Assembly (NCBI GenBank): GCA_963922685.1
Contig: CAWUJM010000043.1
Coordinates: 1-14,483, forward strand
DNA from: JAHDBG01 sp963922685
Lineage (GTDB): Bacteria > Pseudomonadota > Gammaproteobacteria > Chromatiales > Chromatiaceae
Direction: 5' to 3'
Length of the DNA stretch: 14,483 nt
Part shown: piece after piece, positions 6,822 through 14,482 of the stretch
Position numbering within the stretch: position 1 is the first letter of the stretch
Layout of the letters: each line of letters begins with the position of its first letter
Notes under the pieces: generated by a model
The model's input: the letters and a program-made list of their open reading frames with translations, nothing else
Database searches by the model: none
Told to the model about the DNA's origin: nothing
Position numbers and translations under genes: made by a program

Positions 6822-6850
6822 TTGACAATGGTTATACAGAGGGGTATAGA
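6822..6850 (+). promoter_or_regulatory. Sigma-70-type promoter for hipBA
   Basis: A perfect -35 hexamer TTGACA (6822-6827) is separated by exactly 17 bases from TATAGA (6845-6850), a good -10. A TATAAT (6852-6857) lies seven bases further on but would be spaced 24 bases from the -35. A start near 6857 would give a leader of about 60 bases to hipB. The promoter lies between ntrC and hipB, so the module is probably transcribed independently. Confidence 0.7.
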
Positions 6851-6868
6851 CTATAATATTAGTCTTTA
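6845..6868. promoter_or_regulatory. Candidate HipB operator over the -10 region
   Basis: AGACTA (6848-6853) and TAGTCT (6860-6865) form a perfect 6-bp inverted repeat with 6-base spacing. Two further symmetric pairs outside one mismatch extend it. It overlaps the -10 and the likely transcription start, the expected position for autorepression by a HipB-type dimer. Inferred from position and symmetry; E. coli HipB uses a different sequence (TATCC-N8-GGATA). Confidence 0.5.
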
Positions 6869-6918
6869 AGGTATTTAATGCCTGATATGATGGTCATTTC
6901 AGTGATGAGAGATGAGGA

Positions 6919-7251
6919 ATGGCAAAACAACGTGTTTATTCCCGGTATGCGCAGGACGCTGCGACATTACTGGGTGAGCAGATCCGGTTGCAGCGTAAGC
7001 AGCGTTGCTGGACAGAGCAGAATCTGGCTGATCGGGCAGGCATAGCCAGAGCCACACTACAAAAGATTGAAAAGGGTGCCATGGGTAGTGCTGTCGGTCT
7101 GGTATTCGAGGTTGCTGCTCTGGTTGGCATACGCTTGTTTGCGACAGAGCACGGTCCTCTGTCCCGGCATATTGAGTATACGCGAGATAAGATGGCACTT
7201 TTACCACAGCGTATCCATATGCCCCGCAAAGCGGTGCAGGATGATTTCTGA
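6919..7251 (+). CDS. hipB: HipB-like XRE-family antitoxin/transcriptional repressor
   Basis: A 110-residue protein with a Cro/C1-type helix-turn-helix at about residues 18-72 (EQIRLQRKQRCWTEQNLADR, then ARATLQKIEKG). In HipBA modules this protein neutralises the HipA kinase and, as a dimer, represses the operon. GAGA and GAGG sequences lie just before ATG 6919 as ribosome binding sites. It overlaps hipA by 11 bases (7241-7251), the usual arrangement. The tail after residue 85 is basic and may contact HipA. A well-formed promoter and palindrome lie upstream. Confidence 0.9.
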   Translation: MAKQRVYSRYAQDAATLLGEQIRLQRKQRCWTEQNLADRAGIARATLQKIEKGAMGSAVGLVFEVAALVGIRLFATEHGPLSRHIEYTRDKMALLPQRIHMPRKAVQDDF

Positions 7252-8497
7252 TACTGCCGGAGAAGCGTTCGTCTGGATATGGTTGCCGGGTGAAACAGAA
7301 CCGGTGGTGGCTGGTCGGCTGACAGTAGATAAAGAGCATCTGGTCTTCAATTATGGGCAGAGTTACCTGGCACGTCTGCGCGATCAGCTGCCGGTCATAT
7401 CGATTTACGCGCCTGAACTGCCGTTACAGGCCGGGGTACTGCCTTTGCTCGAAGGGCTGAATATGCCAGGCTGTATCCGGGATGCGGCTCCGGATGCCTG
7501 GGGGCGGCGTGTGATTATGAACAGCAAACTGAAAGGTGCAGGCACAGACACTGCCGAACTGGATGAACTGACTTATCTGCTGGAGTCCGGTTCGGACCGG
7601 ATTGGTGCACTGGATTTTCAACGTTCGCCCAGCGTGTATGAGCCACGGTCTGTCAGGAATGTCAGTATGGCCGAATTGCTGGCTTCAGCTGAGCGGGTTG
7701 AACAGGGTATGCTCTTAACCCCTGAACTGGATCAGGCATTGTTCCATGGCAGCTCAATTGGTGGTGCGCGTCCGAAGGCACTGATTCAGGATCAGGGTAA
7801 AAAGTACATCGCCAAATTTACTTCCAGTAGCGATCTGTATAGTGTGGTGAAGGCAGAATATGTCGCTATGCGACTGGCCGCGCTGGCCGGCCTGCAGGTT
7901 GCGCCGGTACAGCTGATTCAGGCAGCGAACAAAGATGTATTGCTGATAGAGCGCTTTGATCGTCTGCCCCGGCATGGTAGCTGGTCGCGCAGGGCGATGG
8001 TGTCGGCGCTTACGTTATTTGGTCTGCACGACATGATGGCGCGTTATGCCAGCTATGCTACCCTGGCAGAGATTATCCGTTACCGTTTTGCTGAGCCGAA
8101 GCGCAATCTGCGTGAATTATTTACCCGGCTGGTCTTCAATGTGTTGTGTGGTAACACGGATGACCATGCCCGTAATCATGCGGCTTTCTGGGATGGTGAG
8201 GCACTCACACTGACTCCGGCGTATGATATCTGCCCGCAGGGCCGTACTGGCAATGAAACTGCGCAGGCGATGCTGATTGCCGGCAATAATAATCTCAGTC
8301 AGCTCAGAACCTGTCTGGCAACGGCGAAAAATTTTTTGTTGTCCGGTGAAGAAGCACGCGGGATATTTGCGCATTTACAGGCAACTATAGAGCAACACTG
8401 GCAGGCTGTCTGTGATGAAGCTGAACTCAGTCAGGTTGATAGAGCCCTGTTGTGGAGAAGACAATTTCTCAACCCTTATTCGCTGATTATCGAATGA
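7241..8497 (+). CDS. hipA: HipA-type serine/threonine kinase toxin
   Basis: A 418-residue full-length HipA protein. E. coli HipA phosphorylates glutamyl-tRNA synthetase and causes growth arrest and persistence; the target here is not known. The N-terminal HipA domain spans about 8-115. SSIGGARPKA (171-180) corresponds to the loop carrying the autophosphorylated serine. K192 (YIAKF) matches the ATP-binding lysine, D307 in GNTDDHARN the catalytic base, and D329 in AYDICP the metal ligand. All key residues are present, so it should be active. The start chosen is ATG 7241, overlapping the hipB stop by 11 bases; the frame is open further upstream, but that part lies inside hipB. No strong terminator follows, only a 5-bp stem (8478-8495) and a T-run. 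Confidence 0.93.
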   Translation: MISDTAGEAFVWIWLPGETEPVVAGRLTVDKEHLVFNYGQSYLARLRDQLPVISIYAPELPLQAGVLPLLEGLNMPGCIRDAAPDAWGRRVIMNSKLKGAGTDTAELDELTYLLESGSDRIGALDFQRSPSVYEPRSVRNVSMAELLASAERVEQGMLLTPELDQALFHGSSIGGARPKALIQDQGKKYIAKFTSSSDLYSVVKAEYVAMRLAALAGLQVAPVQLIQAANKDVLLIERFDRLPRHGSWSRRAMVSALTLFGLHDMMARYASYATLAEIIRYRFAEPKRNLRELFTRLVFNVLCGNTDDHARNHAAFWDGEALTLTPAYDICPQGRTGNETAQAMLIAGNNNLSQLRTCLATAKNFLLSGEEARGIFAHLQATIEQHWQAVCDEAELSQVDRALLWRRQFLNPYSLIIE

Positions 8498-8563
8498 GGT
8501 CGTTTTTAATGTCCTGTGGTACGGGTACAGTCCGATCGGCAGGCTCTGAAAAGCAGTGGAAAT

Positions 8564-10027
8564 ATGCGGATTGATAGTGTCACGCAACAGGCAGCTGATC
8601 TGCGCGCCGGTATCTGTTCCAGTGTTGAACTGACGCAATATTATCTGGCACGGATCCGGCAGCTGGATGGTGCCCTGAACAGTCTGATCACGGTGACTGA
8701 GGATATCGCACTGTCGCAGGCTCAGGCCGCAGATGAGCGGCTCGCAACCGGATCAGCCGGGCCGCTGACCGGAATTCCGGTAGTGCATAAAGATGTATTC
8801 TGCACCCGGGGGGTCAGAACCAGTTGTGGCTCGCGGATGCTGGACAACTTTATTGCGCCGTATGATGCGACAGTAGTCAGCCGGTTACAGGCGGCAGGTT
8901 GTGTGATGCTGGGCAAGGCGAATATGGATGAGTTCGCGATGGGCTCATCGAATGAGACCAGCTTCTACGGGCCGGTGCATAATCCCTGGTCTGCTGATGC
9001 TGCGCCAGGTGGTTCTTCCGGTGGTTCGGCGGTTGCTGTGGCGGCGCAATTATGCGCCGCCGCGACTGGCTCTGATACCGGGGGTTCAGTGCGTCAGCCC
9101 GCAGCCCTGACCGGTGTCACCGGACTGAAGCCGACCTATGGCCGGTGTTCGCGCTGGGGGATGGTGGCCTTTGCATCGTCGCTGGATCAGGCCGGGATAC
9201 TGGCACACAGTGCGCAGGATGTGGCGGCCCTGCTGCAGGTCATGGCTGGATTTGATGCACAGGATTCAACCTGTGCCGAACAACCGGTACCGGATTATGC
9301 TGCCGGGTTAACGGGCGATCTGCGCGGGTTGCGGATCGGCCTGCCGCAGGAATTTTTTACCGACGGGCTGGATGCTGAGGTTGGTGCAGTGGTGCAACAG
9401 GCAGCTCAGGTGTATGAGTCAATGGGTGCGACGCTGGTGGAGGTGAGCCAGCCAGCCAGTCAGGCGAGCATTCCGGCCTATTATGTGATTGCGCTGGCGG
9501 AAGCATCATCCAATCTGTCGCGGTATGACGGTGTGCGTTTCGGGCATCGCAGCACACAGACGGACGATCTGGCGACTTTATATGCTCACTCCCGGGCGGA
9601 AGGGTTTGGTACGGAGGTGAAACGGCGCATTATGCTGGGCACCTATGTGCTGTCTGAAGGCTATTATGATGCGTATTATGTGCAGGCGCAGAAGGTTCGT
9701 CAGCTGATCGCGAACGATTTTCAGCGGGTATTACAGGAGGTGGATCTGTTGCTTGGTCCGGTCACACCGTATGCATCATATACGTTGGGCGCATGGCAGC
9801 AGGACCCGGTGCAGATGTATCTGGGCGATGTGTATACGGTGCCGGTCAGTCTGGCCGGATTACCGGCACTCAGTCACCCGGCTGGTTTCACACAGCAGGG
9901 TATGCCGGTCGGGGTACAACTGATCGGTAACTACTGGGCTGAACCCCGCCTGCTACAGGCGGCACATCAGTATCAGGGTGTGACTGACTGGCATCAGCAG
10001 GCACCTGATCTGAGTCGGATCGGATGA
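8564..10027 (+). CDS. gatA: Glutamyl-tRNA(Gln)/aspartyl-tRNA(Asn) amidotransferase subunit A
   Basis: A 487-residue amidase-signature protein of normal GatA length. In GatCAB it releases ammonia from glutamine for transamidation of Glu-tRNA(Gln) or Asp-tRNA(Asn). The Lys-cisSer-Ser triad is K76 (VVHKDVF), S151 (PGGSSGGSA) and S175 (SDTGGSVRQP). The spacings of 75 and 24 residues are those of characterised GatA. The GPVHNPW block also fits GatA rather than a general amidase. The start chosen is ATG 8564, preceded by a weak GTGGA; an upstream in-frame start at 8516 would add 16 unconserved residues. gatC and gatB are not adjacent, which is unusual. It overlaps the transporter gene by 4 bases (ATGA). 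Confidence 0.9.
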   Translation: MRIDSVTQQAADLRAGICSSVELTQYYLARIRQLDGALNSLITVTEDIALSQAQAADERLATGSAGPLTGIPVVHKDVFCTRGVRTSCGSRMLDNFIAPYDATVVSRLQAAGCVMLGKANMDEFAMGSSNETSFYGPVHNPWSADAAPGGSSGGSAVAVAAQLCAAATGSDTGGSVRQPAALTGVTGLKPTYGRCSRWGMVAFASSLDQAGILAHSAQDVAALLQVMAGFDAQDSTCAEQPVPDYAAGLTGDLRGLRIGLPQEFFTDGLDAEVGAVVQQAAQVYESMGATLVEVSQPASQASIPAYYVIALAEASSNLSRYDGVRFGHRSTQTDDLATLYAHSRAEGFGTEVKRRIMLGTYVLSEGYYDAYYVQAQKVRQLIANDFQRVLQEVDLLLGPVTPYASYTLGAWQQDPVQMYLGDVYTVPVSLAGLPALSHPAGFTQQGMPVGVQLIGNYWAEPRLLQAAHQYQGVTDWHQQAPDLSRIG

Positions 10028-11202
10028 TGCACCAGGAGACACAGCCGCTGCCATACTGGCGTTTATCCAGCTTTTATGTGTTTCATTTTGCCATTCTTGG
10101 TGTCGTCCTCCCCTACTGGGGACTGATGCTGCAGGAACGCGGGTTTGACGCGCAGTCTATCGGCGAGCTGATGGCAATTTTGCTGTTGGCCAAGATTATT
10201 GCACCGAACATCTGGGGCTGGTTATGTGATCATGTTGGCCATCGTATCTGGCTGATCCGGCTGGGTGCCTTGTGTGCGCTGCTGGCTTTTATCGGTTTGT
10301 TCCAGGTGCATACCTTCTGGCTGATGGCTGCTGTGATGCTGACCTACAGCTTTTTCTGGAATGCAAACCTGCCCCAGTTTGAGACTCTAACGTTTCATTA
10401 TTTGCGTGAGCAGGCTGCCTTGTATACCCGCATCCGGGTATGGGGTTCGGTCGGCTTTATGCTGGCAGTGATTTGTCTCGGCTGGCTGATTGATCTGTAT
10501 GGTGCTGAGATTGTGTTATGGGCCGTTCTGGGTCTGTTCTTCTGTTTGTGGCTGAGTACCCTGATTGTCGCAGAGCCACCTGCAGTACCGCATCCGCCGG
10601 ATACGGTAGCCCTGTCACAATTGTTGCGCCGCCCGGTGGTCTGGGCATTTCTGGCCGCGATTTTTTTATTACAGGCCAGTCACGGGCCTTATTACACCTT
10701 TTATACCATTTATCTGGAAGGCTATGGTTATACTAAGACGTTGATCGGACAGCTGTGGGCACTGGGTATTCTGGCTGAGATTGCGTTGTTCTGGATGGCG
10801 CATCATGCATTGGGTCGCTGGTCAGTCCGGCGACTGCTGATCGCCAGCTTTGTGTTGACCGCATTACGTTGGGTGATGATTGCATTATTTCCGCAATCTC
10901 TGACTAATCTGGTGCTGGCGCAGTTGTTACATGCGGCCAGTTTCGGCCTGTTTCATGCGTCAGCAATCCACTGGGTACAACATTATTTTCCCGGACGCCT
11001 GCAGGGGCGCGGTCAGGCACTGTATTCCAGTGTATGTTTCGGGGCTGGCGGTGCGGTAGGCAGCCTGGTCAGTGGCTATGTGTGGGATGATCTCGGTGGT
11101 CAGCTGACCTTTCTGCTGGCAATTGCGCTGCCATTACTAGCGGCGATGCTGATTGGTACTGTCATGCGCGTTGCGGATATGCCGGCCTTTGGAACGCGCT
11201 GA
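10024..11202 (+). CDS. MFS transporter, phenylpropionate permease (HcaT)-like family
   Basis: A 392-residue inner-membrane transporter with about 12 hydrophobic segments. The N-terminal pattern LPYWGLMLQERGFDAQSIGE (29-48) closely follows that of E. coli HcaT. A motif-A-like loop GWLCDHVGHR lies at 65-74 between the second and third segments, and the GSVGFMLAV segment (141-149) is also typical. Such proteins are often annotated as 3-phenylpropionate transporters, but no aromatic catabolism gene is near, so the substrate is unknown. The start ATG overlaps the gatA stop, and the end overlaps the start of rsmB, indicating one transcript. Confidence 0.85.
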   Translation: MMHQETQPLPYWRLSSFYVFHFAILGVVLPYWGLMLQERGFDAQSIGELMAILLLAKIIAPNIWGWLCDHVGHRIWLIRLGALCALLAFIGLFQVHTFWLMAAVMLTYSFFWNANLPQFETLTFHYLREQAALYTRIRVWGSVGFMLAVICLGWLIDLYGAEIVLWAVLGLFFCLWLSTLIVAEPPAVPHPPDTVALSQLLRRPVVWAFLAAIFLLQASHGPYYTFYTIYLEGYGYTKTLIGQLWALGILAEIALFWMAHHALGRWSVRRLLIASFVLTALRWVMIALFPQSLTNLVLAQLLHAASFGLFHASAIHWVQHYFPGRLQGRGQALYSSVCFGAGGAVGSLVSGYVWDDLGGQLTFLLAIALPLLAAMLIGTVMRVADMPAFGTR

Positions 11203-12490
11203 TCCGCGTCAGCAGGCGCTGACAAATCTGCAGCAGGTATTGCAGGGGCGGGCACTGGATCAGGTGCTGGCGGTACCGAACAGACTGAATGCGCGTGATC
11301 AGGCATTTGCGACTGAACTCAGTTACGGGTTGTGCCGCTGGTACCGCCAGCTGGACGCGCTGGTTGCGCGTTATCTTCGGAAACCCTTACGGCGTAAGGA
11401 TCAGGTTATCCGGTGCATTCTGTTGCTGGGTGCGTATCAGCTGTTATACAGCCGGGTACCGGATCATGCGGTGCTGGCAACCAGCGTGGCACTGACGCGG
11501 CATCTGGCAAGGCCTTGGGCAGCCGGGCTGGTGAATGGTGTGTTGCGTCAGCTACAGCGTGAGCTGAAACATGGGGCCGGGTTGACTGAGGCGGCACCGG
11601 CACTGCGTTATGCGCAACCGGACTGGTTTGTGGCGCAGATGCAGGTGGCCTGGCCGCAGGACTGGGCGATGATGCTGGCTGCATTGCAACAGCGCGCACC
11701 GATGACATTGCGCCTGAACCTGCGCCGCCAGAGTCTGCCGGATTATCTGGCGGCACTGCGGGTGGCCGGGATGTCAGGCACCGGCATTCCGGCGGTGCCG
11801 GGTGCGGTGGTGCTGCAACAGCCGGCAGCGGTCGAACAGATTCCGGGATTTGCAGCGGGGATTGTGTCCGTACAGGATGCGGGAGCGCAACTGGCCGCCC
11901 AATTGCTGGATGTGCAGCCCGGCCAGCGTATTCTGGACGCGTGTGCGGCACCCGGTGGCAAGACCGGACATATCCTGGAACTGGTGGACAGGGCGGAACT
12001 GATTGCGGTGGATCAGCAGGCAGATCGCATGGCGCGGGTCACAGACAATCTGCAGCGCCTGAGATCATCTGCACATTGTCAGGTGCAGGATGCGAGTCAG
12101 CCACCATCAGACTGGCTGCAACAACCGTTTGACCGGATCCTGCTGGATGTGCCCTGTTCGGCGACTGGTGTGATGCGGCGTCATCCGGATATTCGTTTAT
12201 TGCGCCGGGCCGACGATATTCCGGCCCTGGTGCAGCGTCAGGCCGCATTGCTGAGTGCTATGTGGCCATGCCTGAAGACGGGCGGTAAGCTGCTGTATGC
12301 GACCTGTTCAGTCCTGCCGTCCGAAAATCAGGATCAGATCGCGGCCTTTGTGCAGCAACATCCGGATGCACAGCCCGTGTCGCTGCCGTCGATCTGGGGG
12401 CATGCGTGTTCGGTCGGGCGGCAGATCTATCCGGGTGAACAGACGATGGATGGGTTCTATTACGCCTTACTGACTAAATCGGAAAAATGA
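11189..12490 (+). CDS. rsmB: 16S rRNA (cytosine-967-C5)-methyltransferase
   Basis: A 433-residue enzyme (E. coli RsmB is 429). It has an N-terminal NusB-like RNA-binding domain (about 5-125) and a C-terminal Rossmann methyltransferase domain. The SAM-binding motif is DACAAPGGKTG (250-260). The two cysteines of m5C enzymes are present: C323 in DVPCSATGV, for product release, and C373 in YATCSVLPSEN, the nucleophile. The start is uncertain: no ATG exists at the right place, and I chose TTG 11189, which matches the family N-terminus and overlaps the transporter by 14 bases. TTG at 11171 or 11153 is possible. The last 31 bases overlap the 3' end of thiL on the other strand. Confidence 0.95.
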   Translation: MERADPRQQALTNLQQVLQGRALDQVLAVPNRLNARDQAFATELSYGLCRWYRQLDALVARYLRKPLRRKDQVIRCILLLGAYQLLYSRVPDHAVLATSVALTRHLARPWAAGLVNGVLRQLQRELKHGAGLTEAAPALRYAQPDWFVAQMQVAWPQDWAMMLAALQQRAPMTLRLNLRRQSLPDYLAALRVAGMSGTGIPAVPGAVVLQQPAAVEQIPGFAAGIVSVQDAGAQLAAQLLDVQPGQRILDACAAPGGKTGHILELVDRAELIAVDQQADRMARVTDNLQRLRSSAHCQVQDASQPPSDWLQQPFDRILLDVPCSATGVMRRHPDIRLLRRADDIPALVQRQAALLSAMWPCLKTGGKLLYATCSVLPSENQDQIAAFVQQHPDAQPVSLPSIWGHACSVGRQIYPGEQTMDGFYYALLTKSEK

Positions 12491-13443
12491 TCATAGCCGG
12501 CACTCAGCGGACATGACGTGCCGTCCGGTAAAGTCAGTGCTACTGCTGGTGCCGCAGTGATCTCACCGATACAGGTCGCAGGCACGGACAGGTCACGGGC
12601 GATCTGTTGAATTCGTGGCTGATCGGTACGGGCAGCAGTGAACAGAAGCTCATAATCATCACCTGCCCGGATCGGCAGCTGCCAGTCCTGCGTCTGAGTC
12701 ACATACGCCCGGACTGGTGCAGACAGTGGCAGGTATTGTGCCTGAATTTGTGCTCCGACCCCGCTGGCAGTGCACAGATGCCGCAGATCGGTGCCGAGAC
12801 CGTCTGATACATCTATCGCAGCATGTGCGATCTGGCGGAGTGCACAACCCAGAGCGATGCGTGGGGCAGGGCGGTCCAGTCGGGTCTGCACGCAGGCCTG
12901 AGCTGCGGCACCAGGCGAATCCTGTTGAGCAGAGAGTGCAAGCCCGGCATCGCCCAGCGTTCCACTGACATACACCGCATCGCCGATCCGGGCACCAGCG
13001 CGGCAGACCGCCTGCCCGGGTGGTACATAACCGTGTGCCTGTACCGTGATACTGAGTGGTCCGCAGGTGGTATCGCCGCCGATCAGCTGGACCTGATAAC
13101 TGTGTGCCAGGGCACTGAAGCCCTGCATAAAGCGAGATAGCCAGGAATGCCATGTGGCATCCGCCGCAGGTAGGGTGAGGCTCAGAGTGACCCAGGCAGG
13201 TGTGGCACCCATCGCAGCCAGGTCACTCAGATTGACTGCAAGTGTTTTATGTCCCAGATCTTCCGGGACAGCATCGGGTACAAAATGACGACCAGCGACC
13301 AGCGTGTCCATACTGACTGCGAGCTGTTGTCCGGACGGAATCTGCAGCAGTGCACAGTCATCGCCGATCCCCAGAATCACATCGTCACGGGCCGTGGTGG
13401 CACTGCGGAAATAACGTCGGATCAGGTCAGATTCACCGGCCAT
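12460..13443 (-). CDS. thiL: Thiamine-monophosphate kinase
   Basis: A 327-residue cytosolic enzyme that phosphorylates thiamine monophosphate to the active cofactor thiamine diphosphate. ATP/Mg-binding motifs of the PurM/ThiL fold are seen: GIGDDCALL (25-33), VSMDTLVAGRHF (43-54), LAVNLSDLAAMGA (68-80), LIGGDTT (120-126), AIDVSDGLGTDL (209-220) and AGDDYELLFT (260-269). The start ATG 13443 matches the family N-terminus (family members begin with about the same ELIxRYF-type helix). No thiamine riboswitch is visible upstream. A 13-bp hairpin ends seven bases before the ATG. nusB, the usual gammaproteobacterial neighbour, is missing. Confidence 0.96.
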   Translation of the reverse strand: MAGESDLIRRYFRSATTARDDVILGIGDDCALLQIPSGQQLAVSMDTLVAGRHFVPDAVPEDLGHKTLAVNLSDLAAMGATPAWVTLSLTLPAADATWHSWLSRFMQGFSALAHSYQVQLIGGDTTCGPLSITVQAHGYVPPGQAVCRAGARIGDAVYVSGTLGDAGLALSAQQDSPGAAAQACVQTRLDRPAPRIALGCALRQIAHAAIDVSDGLGTDLRHLCTASGVGAQIQAQYLPLSAPVRAYVTQTQDWQLPIRAGDDYELLFTAARTDQPRIQQIARDLSVPATCIGEITAAPAVALTLPDGTSCPLSAGYDHFSDLVSKA

Positions 13444-13449
13444 CAGGCC

Positions 13450-13490
13450 CGGTTCCGGTGTTTCTGCGGGCGTAACACCGGAACCGTTTT
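13450..13490 (+). terminator. 13-bp hairpin with T-tail just upstream of thiL
   Basis: 13450-13462 pairs perfectly with 13474-13486 around an 11-base loop, and TTTT follows at 13487-13490 on the plus strand. That is a rho-independent-terminator shape facing the end of rsmB, but nearly 1 kb beyond its stop. On the minus strand the same hairpin lies in the thiL leader. It ends seven bases before the ATG and buries GGAA, the only Shine-Dalgarno-like sequence. It could thus be an antisense terminator or a translational control hairpin. Confidence 0.5.
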
Positions 13491-13546
13491 GTCCGGTACG
13501 CCATGCACAAAATGATGATCCTGCCCGGTGCCATATCGTTTGATCT

Positions 13547-14482
13547 TCAGCGCAGAACTTCGCGCAGGCTATTCGCTGTCAGCACACGTTGCGACCAGCA
13601 TTGTAATGTTGCAATATCTGCTCGCGCTAACTGGTGTCGTATGTTATCGCTTAATGCCGATGTACCAAACTTTGTCTGTAGTAAACCCGACAGAATCTCG
13701 GTGATTCCGGTCTGACGGCCCTCCTGGTGGCCTTCCTGACGGCCTTCCTGACGGAATCTTTCAGCAAATGCACTCATGTAGGTGGCCTCCTCCGGATAGC
13801 GTTGGGTATATTCACGGCGTTCTGCCTCTGTCAGAGCACCGTAGATATCAATAAAATCAAGATATTTTGCCAGCTTCCGCTGGTCTGGCTCCAGTTTGCA
13901 CAGCCGTCGCGTGGCGTGTGCATAGACTTCAAGCCGACTGACGCCGGTATAGTCCATGTTCGGCAGGTTAACGCAGGCGGCAATATTGTCTGCGTTCCGG
14001 TATTGCTGATACGGCAGGCGTGGTAAATCGCAGGCAATATATTCGAAGTTGAGATATGTCCTGTGCTCGCTGCCGAGCTGCAGTGCCGCAGCATAACGAC
14101 CACGGCGCAGAAACACCACCACCGGTACGATCCGGTCAGTTTTGAACATATCGGCCAGATGCAGACAGTAATGGGCTAAACGGTGGATGGAAAAGCGTGT
14201 CGGGTCCGTCTCTTCTTCCAGCACAAATAACAGGGCTTCACGTCGCTGGTCCGGCCAGTCGACCAGCAGTGGACAATCCAGCTCGTGATAATTTTCACCC
14301 AGTCGGTCCTGTAGTTGTTCCTGACGAACCGGGGTAATCTGAGCGGTTGCATCAACATACCGGGCTTCCGACGGTGCAAAAAAGCGTAGTGCCTGCAATG
14401 GGTAATCAATGAACAGGTTTTTGAAGTTCTGACAGCAATTCCCGCTGCGATAGAAACCCCCAATAAAAATAAGGGTTGTAGG
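13547..14482 (-). CDS. Rpn-like (PD-(D/E)XK nuclease/putative transposase) family protein, start not in window
   Basis: Open to the right edge; about 283 residues follow the first in-frame TTG (14398). The family match rests on my recollection of related proteins: NFKNLFIDYPLQALRFFAP near the N-terminus, LLVDWPDQRREALLFVLEEE (a likely nuclease core with acidic residues), then FSIHRLAHYCLHL. A QEG-repeat linker at about 217-230 follows, and a C-terminal DUF4351-like helix ending LTANSLREVL. Rpn proteins are described as RecA-independent recombination-promoting nucleases. Homology-like residues (QNFKNLFIDYP) lie upstream of the TTG, so the true start is farther right. No ATG or GTG occurs in frame in the visible 84 bases. 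It is a multicopy accessory-type gene, upstream of thiL and apparently unrelated to it. Confidence 0.7.
   Translation of the reverse strand, partial: PTTLIFIGGFYRSGNCCQNFKNLFIDYPLQALRFFAPSEARYVDATAQITPVRQEQLQDRLGENYHELDCPLLVDWPDQRREALLFVLEEETDPTRFSIHRLAHYCLHLADMFKTDRIVPVVVFLRRGRYAAALQLGSEHRTYLNFEYIACDLPRLPYQQYRNADNIAACVNLPNMDYTGVSRLEVYAHATRRLCKLEPDQRKLAKYLDFIDIYGALTEAERREYTQRYPEEATYMSAFAERFRQEGRQEGHQEGRQTGITEILSGLLQTKFGTSALSDNIRHQLARADIATLQCWSQRVLTANSLREVLR
13712..13759 (-). repeat. Four imperfect 12-base tandem repeats inside the Rpn-like gene
   Basis: Units at 13712, 13724, 13736 and 13748, close to CTGACGGCCTTC on the plus strand, encode RQEG, RQEG, HQEG and RQ-T on the minus strand. The unit is a multiple of three, so slippage would change linker length without shifting frame. 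The repeat joins the nuclease-like part to the C-terminal helix. Confidence 0.85.

Noticed and set aside
8478..8506. Terminator after hipA
   Set aside because: Only a 5-bp ATTCG/CGAAT stem, and the T-run begins seven bases after it; too weak to call.
13447..13546. Thiamine diphosphate (THI-box) riboswitch upstream of thiL
   Set aside because: The conserved CUGAGA and ACCUG-type core sequences are not seen; only a simple hairpin is present.
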